NCBI GenBank assembly: GCA_009731375.1
Contig: BJOX01000129.1
Coordinates: 673,036-702,575 of the forward strand
Origin: Paulinella micropora
Taxonomy: Eukaryota > Cercozoa > Imbricatea > Euglyphida
DNA length: 29,540 nucleotides
Direction of reading: 5' to 3'
In this document: positions 24,853-29,540 of the stretch, one piece after another
Layout of the letters: each line of letters starts with the position of its first letter
Position numbering within the stretch: the first letter of the stretch is position 1
Notes under the pieces: model-generated
Database searches by the model: none
What the model saw: the letters and a program-made list of their open reading frames with translations, nothing else
Told to the model about the DNA's origin: nothing
Made by a program: the position numbers and the translations under genes

Positions 24853-25006
24853 CTAGTTGGAAGTTTTTCTATCTATCTATCTATCCATCTATCTATCTAT
24901 CTATCTATCTATCTACCTATCTATCTACCTATCTACCTACCTATCTATCTACCTATCTATCTACCTATCTATCTACCTATCCTATCTATCCTATCTACCT
25001 ATCTAC

Positions 25007-25066
<60 letters not shown>

Positions 25067-25071
25067 TGTAT
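24726..25071. repeat. (ATCT)n and (ACCT)n array
   Basis: ATCT/ACCT tetramers with one 14-bp unique interruption at about 24855-24868. Confidence 0.95.
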
Positions 25072-25141
25072 GTAGGGAGAAGCCGCAGCCCAGTCCACCG
25101 CCAGAGAGCCTATACGACAGATAACATAATAATATATATAA

Positions 25142-25275
25142 GATTCGTTCTACACCACCCATAATTCCGGGTTTCTGGCGCCACTTTCTGGGCTTTTGCT
25201 TCCTGAAAAAGCCTGGCCTGTGGTGTGCCACTTTCACACCCAGAACCGGGAAATCTGGATGGTTTAGAACGGGCC
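25142..25275. mobile_element. Harbinger-like MITE, copy 1
   Basis: A 134-bp palindromic element between TAA direct repeats (25139-25141 and 25276-25278). Arms contain CGTTCTACACCACCC and TCTGGATGGTTTAGAACG. The middle pairs GGTTTCTGG... with ...CCCAGAACC. A 3-bp TWA target duplication and GG...CC-type ends match PIF/Harbinger MITEs. Confidence 0.72.
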
Positions 25276-25375
25276 TAATAGATAAGCATAATGATATATT
25301 ATTTACTGAGAAGGCTCAAGAGGGAAAAAAATAACCCAGCTTTGATCTCAACGTTCTCCCTCAATCAAATGCTTA

Positions 25376-25514
25376 GGCGCGTGCCACATCACCCAGATTT
25401 TCCGGTTCCCGGGCCAATTTCTGGGTCAAGTGGCACCACAGGCCAGGCTTTTCAGAGAAGCAAACCCAGAGATTGACCTAGAAACCGGGAAATCTGGGTG
25501 GTGTAGAAGGCGCC
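25376..25514. mobile_element. Harbinger-like MITE, copy 2
   Basis: A 139-bp element between TTA direct repeats (25373-25375 and 25515-25517), starting GGCGCGTGCC and ending GAAGGCGCC. CACCCAGATTT pairs with AAATCTGGGTG, and GTGGCACCACAGGCCAGGCTT in the centre is shared with copy 3. Confidence 0.75.
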
Positions 25515-25580
25515 TTAGTAAGAACGATCGCCCCGCAAACCACAAAATTCAGGTAATTTTAGCCCACCCAGCGTTGCAGT

Positions 25581-25792
25581 TATTACTGTGGACATTCAAG
25601 TGACAAACTATCCAACTTTGACCTCATCGTTCTCCATCGATCGAAGTGATACGACTGGGCTGAAGCCATCGCTTGAAAGCTGAGGACAAGAGCTTTCCAA
25701 CGGTGTGCGCTGCATTTCCGTATATTCAATATGGATTGAGAAGAATGAGGACAAAGTTTGAATGTTTTGCCACTTGAACGTCCACAGTAATA
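25581..25792 (+). mobile_element. TA-flanked MITE family IV, copy 1
   Basis: A 212-bp element with inverted ends TATTACTGTGGACATTCAAG and CTTGAACGTCCACAGTAATA. The palindromic arms continue through AAACT...TTTGACCTCAT. The flanking TA and CTGTGG ends would suit a Tc1/mariner-type target, but no transposase is present to confirm this. Confidence 0.68.
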
Positions 25793-25944
25793 GTGCATCG
25801 ATATCGTTCAAGAGCTCACGACTGAAGGGCGTTTCAGTGGATGTCCTCCGCCTTTGATATTTCAGGTATACTGCTAATGAGAAAGATGAGTGCAAGGGTA
25901 GGACATTTTCATCTCTGCCAGGGCTACTTGAATGAGGTTAGTCA

Positions 25945-26150
25945 TGTGGACATTCAAGTGGCAAAACATTCAAACTTTGACCTCACCTTTCTCAATCAAT
26001 GTTTGAGATACGGAAATGCAGCGCACACCGTTGGAAAGCTCTTGTCCTAAGCTTTCCAATGCTGGCTTCAGATTTGTTGTATCACTTCGATTGATGGATA
26101 ACGATGAGATCAAAGTTAGATAGTTTACCACTTGAATGTCCACAGTAATA
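25945..26150 (-). mobile_element. TA-flanked MITE family IV, copy 2 (inverted)
   Basis: The reverse complement of the copy at 25581-25792, with roughly 85% similarity by eye. The shared inner core CAACGGTGTGCGCTGCATTT is preserved. A 10-bp direct repeat TAGTCATGTG overlaps or flanks both ends (25939-25948 and 26149-26158). Confidence 0.7.
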
Positions 26151-26185
26151 GTCATGTGTCATGTCATGAACGTGGTCAGAGCCAT

Positions 26186-26237
26186 GGCCACTTGAATGAG
26201 GTTAGTAATGTCCTAAGGCTACTTGAATGGGGTTAGT
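26186..26237. repeat. Tandem copies of a ~21-bp motif
   Basis: GGCYACTTGAATGRGGTTAGT occurs at 26186-26206 and 26217-26237, with a third copy at 25922-25942 beside the inverted MITE. Its ACTTGAATG resembles the end of family IV, so these may be solo terminal fragments. Confidence 0.6.
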
Positions 26238-26337
26238 ATTAATAGAGGTTTATTCCCTTGTAAACTTTAACGATGGGGGTCGACTCATCATTATAACGAT
26301 GACGATGGGGGTCCCTGCTTTTACGATACAAGACTTA

Positions 26338-26467
26338 GGTCCGTTCTACACCACAGGCCAGATTTCCGGGTTCTGGGTGTGAAGTGGCACCACAGGCCAG
26401 GCTTTTCAGGAAGCCAAGCCAGAAAGTGGCCCCAGAAACCCGGAATTCAGGAGTGGTGTAGAACGCC
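26338..26467. mobile_element. Harbinger-like MITE, copy 3
   Basis: A 130-bp element between TTA direct repeats (26335-26337 and 26468-26470). Starts GGTCCGTTCTACACCAC and ends GTGGTGTAGAACGCC. Confidence 0.75.
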
Positions 26468-26520
26468 TTACATTGGGGGTCTCATTTTAAAAACCACGCT
26501 AAGCCCTGGGAGTCAGGTAA

Positions 26521-26575
26521 TTGAGGGTGTGTGTGTGTGTGTGTGTCGGGGGGGGGGGGGGGGGGGGGGAAAAAA
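26521..26575. repeat. (GT)n and 22-base poly-G
   Basis: TG dinucleotides, a C, 22 consecutive G (26548-26569), then six A before the gap. Confidence 0.95.
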
Positions 26576-26847
26576 NNNNNNNNNNNNNNNNNNNNNNNNN
26601 NNNNNNNNNNNNNNNNNNNNNNNNNNNNNNNNNNNNNNNNNNNNNNNNNNNNNNNNNNNNNNNNNNNNNNNNNNNNNNNNNNNNNNNNNNNNNNNNNNNN
26701 NNNNNNNNNNNNNNNNNNNNNNNNNNNNNNNNNNNNNNNNNNNNNNNNNNNNNNNNNNNNNNNNNNNNNNNNNNNNNNNNNNNNNNNNNNNNNNNNNNNN
26801 NNNNNNNNNNNNNNNNNNNNNNNNNNNNNNNNNNNNNNNNNNNNNNN
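26576..26847. other. Assembly gap (272 N)
   Basis: Unresolved bases between poly-G and poly-C. Confidence 0.99.
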
Positions 26848-26902
26848 CCCCCCCCCCCCCCCCCCCCCCCCCCCCCCACCACCACCACACACACACACAC
26901 AC
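26848..26902. repeat. 30-base poly-C and (CA)n
   Basis: Thirty C (26848-26877), then ACC and AC repeats: the approximate inverse of the sequence on the other side of the gap. Confidence 0.95.
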
Positions 26903-27850
26903 CTCGTTCTTCTCTATCACCACATCATCAATTTCTCCTTTGTTTTTAATACTGTATTCACTTTCAAACTATTCATGTCTGCACTGTGTCTGCCACGGTG
27001 ATTGTGTCTTGTTTTATTTCTCTTCCCTTGTTTTGTCTTATTTATAACTTTCCCATCCGAATTTCTTTTTCTGCACCACAGTCTTTTCTTTCTCAGTTCT
27101 TTCAACCTCAGTCTCTTTTTTCTCTTTTTCTTTCAAGTTTTTTTCCAGGTTTCACTATTTTTCTTTTCCTCCGCTTTGCCTCCGAGGCTTCATTACTTTG
27201 TTACAAGTTCTTCAATTCATATAATATTTATTCCATTCATTCATCATTTATTATTAATATAAATTAAAAACTTGTGTCTGACTTTGAGTTATTTTTCATA
27301 AGGACGGACAGTACAATTTCCACTTGACGGCATATGTAGTTAGCATGTACTGATAAACGCAGTGAAATCGGGGCGCAAATCTGGGTTTAAACTAAAATAG
27401 TTTTTTTATGACTGTTTTTTTTATTTACTAATACAGATATTGAACTATTCCCCACACAAAAAATATCAATATTATGTTATGAATTGATTACACACTGTAT
27501 ATTTAAAAAGAATACGTTCTGTTTCAGTATGGTTTTTTTAAAAAAAGCACTAAGGCATCATGGCGTTAATAAAAATTACTGGAAACTAATGTGGGGAATA
27601 ATTTAAGTTTCGACTCTTTCTATTTATAGCTTTACTTTTTTTTTTTAACCTTGTGGTTCGGAAGGAGATCAAAGCCCCTTTTTCAACTTTTTGAAACTTG
27701 AAATATTCACGCCGGTCCGCAGGGACATACTAGGAAACGACAAGCCATTTCCCGTGATCCCACCACGTTTTTTTGAGTTTGCTTTTTGTAATTTTCGCTC
27801 TCTCAACTCCAAATTCCAGGACATGTCTCCTAGCCCCTTCGTCAGTCGTT
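26903..27850. other. AT-rich unique DNA, no gene recognised
   Basis: T-rich, non-repetitive sequence with homopolymer T and A runs. Open frames up to 93 codons are low-complexity Phe/Leu/Ser translations of pyrimidine tracts. A pyrimidine-rich stretch ending CAAATTCCAG (27811-27820) could be a 3' splice acceptor upstream of the small ORF at 27851. Confidence 0.5.
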
Positions 27851-28111
27851 ATGCCCAAGAAAAAGCAAAAAAAGGGATGGAGGAATAAAGTGAAGGGTCG
27901 TCAGCGTGTGGGCACCTCAGACACAGCAAAAAGACAAGCCAACCGTGTTGCCAATGCTGACAAATTATCCAAAATGATCAAGACTGAAGAGACAAGAAAG
28001 AACGAAAAGGAAGAGAAAGATGAAGAGAGTGAAGGAGATAGGAAGGAGGATGGAGAGACAGAGAGGGAGGAGAATGTAGATGTAGAGAATTTCCACTTAA
28101 TTATTCAGTGA
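27851..28111 (+). CDS. Hypothetical 86-residue basic/acidic protein or exon
   Basis: ATG at 27851 opens an 86-codon frame ending TGA (28109-28111). The first half is strongly basic (starts MPKKKQKKGWRNKVKGRQR) and the second half is Glu/Asp/Lys-rich and probably helical or disordered, ending HLIIQ. I recognise no family. Arguments for coding: charge-segregated composition, no simple repeat, and a possible splice acceptor CCAG at 27820 just upstream. Against: short length, plain Kozak context and no homology that I know of. The frame is open upstream to 27773, without good composition. Confidence 0.33.
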   Translation: MPKKKQKKGWRNKVKGRQRVGTSDTAKRQANRVANADKLSKMIKTEETRKNEKEEKDEESEGDRKEDGETEREENVDVENFHLIIQ

Positions 28112-28665
28112 TACAGGGGACACTATATTTTGCCACTCTAGTGGCAGTATGGACTTAATCAGTCTGTGTAGAAATTTCTAGATAAGTAGTCGGTAACTCG
28201 AGTCCAGTCATTATTGTTTCCCTCCAGCTTATTTGAAATTTACGTTACGCTTATCTTAGTTTTGCGACGTACTGTAGTTGTCAGAATTCTCTGTATTAGA
28301 TTTGCCTTCCCTCTCTTTTGGTATTAATAGCTGTGTGAGACAGGACCGGTGGACTCTGAAAGGAGTCGGTAAAGGCCTCTATAATGAGCATGCTAAGTTG
28401 CTCAAAGCTGTCACTAGCGTCAACTCAGTGAGTTGCCACCCGGACAGGACCTGTATCCGGCCCGGCCCGGTCCCATATGTAATTTAGTGTATTTTAAATA
28501 GTATGCACGGGCCCACCCGGTATATATGGCAATACTTACCGTTCCGGTCTGTCGGTTGTCCTTGGTCTGGAGATTACGGAGTCCCTTCGACTCAGTGTCT
28601 ATGTTCCTGAGGATGCCGGCCCGGCATCCTCTGGTGCCGGCCGGCTTTTGAATGCTGGACACTAG
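28112..28665. other. Unique DNA with GC-rich palindromes
   Basis: Non-repetitive sequence. Notable are TGCCACT/AGTGGCA (7-bp hairpin, ~28132-28147), CCGGCCCGGCCCGG near 28454-28470, a 23-bp perfect palindrome at 28609-28631, and GCCGGCCGGC just after it. No gene recognised. Confidence 0.5.
28609..28631. other. 23-bp perfect GC-rich palindrome
   Basis: GAGGATGCCGG and CCGGCATCCTC around a single C. It could be a binding site for a dimeric protein or part of a short foldback; no further evidence. Confidence 0.7.
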
Positions 28666-28839
28666 GGTAGATGCTCTTCGCTGGCAGGGTGTGGGGTTGA
28701 TGGAGAGGAGGAGGAGGAGGAGAAGGAGGAGGAGGAGGAGGAGGAGGAGACTGAAGAGGATGAAGAGGATAAAGAGGATAAAGAGGATGAAGAGGATGAA
28801 GAGGAAGTGAAGTTGCTGTTTTCAGTCAGTTCAGTCTTG
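28666..28839 (+). CDS. Candidate acidic internal exon (Glu/Asp-rich)
   Basis: The frame is open from just after an in-frame TAG (28663-28665, which also forms a possible CTAG acceptor) through GAG repeats to EEDEEDKEDKEDEEDEEEVK and LLFSVSSVL. It reaches a good 5' splice donor, TTG|GTAAGC, at 28839/28840. Read without splicing it stops at 28905. There is no in-frame ATG. The repeat (GAG, then GAAGAGGAT) is a 3/9-bp pattern, so it may be only a minisatellite. The opposite strand is also open as a serine run. Confidence 0.25.
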
Positions 28840-29010
28840 GTAAGCAATGAGTCACGCGAGTATGGTTGCCTTTGCCATTCGCACGTCCGCAGCAATAATT
28901 GCTGATTGCAGTTAAGAGCGGAAGTAGGTTTCGAGGTAGTTCTGGAGAGACTTGCGCGACTTGACGCTCATGTCATTCGCCTGGACATGTGTGGCATATA
29001 TGTATTAATA
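28840..29010. other. Unique segment, nothing recognised
   Basis: Short non-repetitive sequence before the GT/GA tracts. Confidence 0.5.
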
Positions 29011-29016
29011 AATTGC

Positions 29017-29070
<54 letters not shown>

Positions 29071-29078
29071 GAGAGAAT

Positions 29079-29116
<38 letters not shown>

Positions 29117-29151
29117 GAGAGAGATAGATAGATAGATAGATGGATAGATAG

Positions 29152-29221
<70 letters not shown>

Positions 29222-29223
29222 GG

Positions 29224-29272
<49 letters not shown>

Positions 29273-29290
29273 CATAGATACATAGAGATA
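29011..29290. repeat. (GT)n, (GA)n and (GATA)n tracts
   Basis: GT then GA dinucleotides, alternating with GATA tetramer blocks. Confidence 0.96.
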
Positions 29291-29398
29291 AACTTCCTAC
29301 CTTTCCTTGAAAGAACCCTGCTTTTCCTCCCCCCTTGGCAGACACACACTGTACATATCATACACATATCATCATCATCATCATCATCATCATCATTC

Positions 29399-29490
<92 letters not shown>

Positions 29491-29491
29491 T

Positions 29492-29540
<49 letters not shown>
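29291..29540. repeat. Short unique link, (ATC)n and (CT)n to the window end
   Basis: A unique link to about 29367, an ATC trinucleotide run (29368-29396), then CT dinucleotides with a few TTT/CCC slips to the last base. Confidence 0.95.

Noticed and set aside
24360-25124. 254-codon ORF across AT, GT and ATCT tracts
   Set aside because: Composed entirely of IYIYI, CVCV and YLSI repeat peptides.
27002-27267. Phe/Leu-rich 86-93 codon ORFs resembling a membrane protein
   Set aside because: Translation of pyrimidine-rich, low-complexity DNA in two overlapping frames with no conserved motif.
28662-28895. Minus-strand serine-rich ORF
   Set aside because: Complement of the GAG/GAAGAGGAT repeat; serine runs are expected from it and no domain is present.

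Overview
This is nuclear eukaryotic DNA dominated by simple-sequence repeats. Most of the 29.5 kb is tetranucleotide microsatellite (ATCT/GATA, ACAT/ATGT, AAGT, ACCT, CTTT, GATT) with some CT, AC and AT runs and four assembly gaps (2571-3217, 13105-13911, 15976-15985, 26576-26847). No prokaryotic genes, rRNA, tRNA or CRISPR are visible. The very long open frames in the repeats (YLSI-, HTYI- and YVCM-type periodic peptides) exist only because a 4-bp repeat without a stop stays open in three frames. The species cannot be named. An R2-like retrotransposon and Harbinger-like MITEs fit a marine invertebrate or another large repetitive genome. A nuclear group I intron would also fit a protist such as a slime mould or alga.

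The most striking feature is at 341-1091. This 0.75-kb non-repetitive block, flanked on both sides by (ATCT)n, carries the P, Q, R and S core elements of a group I self-splicing intron in the correct order and spacing, plus P2-like, P9-like and P9.2-like hairpins. It has no rDNA exons and no homing endonuclease.

The only convincing protein-coding gene is the ORF of a non-LTR retrotransposon of the R2/NeSL/HERO type (reverse transcriptase, then CCHC knuckle, then PD-(D/E)XK endonuclease). It occurs as copy A (5'-truncated, 4934-5927), copy B (nearly complete, 5928-9824, directly abutting A head to tail), copy C (5'-truncated, 18642-19749) and copy D (3' end only, 19850-19955). All 3' ends read ...GACATCTCAT. 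For B, C and D this runs into (ATCT)n, whereas copy A runs into copy B. The truncated 5' ends also start in microsatellite. A second, unrelated repeat family (1-53 plus strand; 21978-22380 minus strand) ends in the same way, so the microsatellite looks like a shared tail or target of several retroelements.

Layout: 1-4933 (ATCT)n, the group I intron, and three copies of a 370-400-bp unit holding a foldback MITE; 4934-9824 the retrotransposon tandem; 9867-14740 a long array in which a slowly changing unique spacer is kept while the flanking microsatellite changes from ACAT to ATGT, ATCT, ACCT, CT, AC and GATA; 14740-18540 GATA, CTTT, ATCT and GATT arrays around a small unique island with a fourth foldback MITE; 18544-19955 retrotransposon copies C and D with a perfect 96-bp inverted repeat around C; 19956-21977 ATCT, ACAT and pentamer arrays; 21978-22944 family II, a strong GC-capped foldback and a fifth MITE; 22945-24360 AAGT arrays with a ~49-bp interspersed unit; 25142-26470 five MITEs of two further families; 26900-28900 mostly unique DNA with two weak exon candidates; and a GA/GATA/CT tail to the window end.
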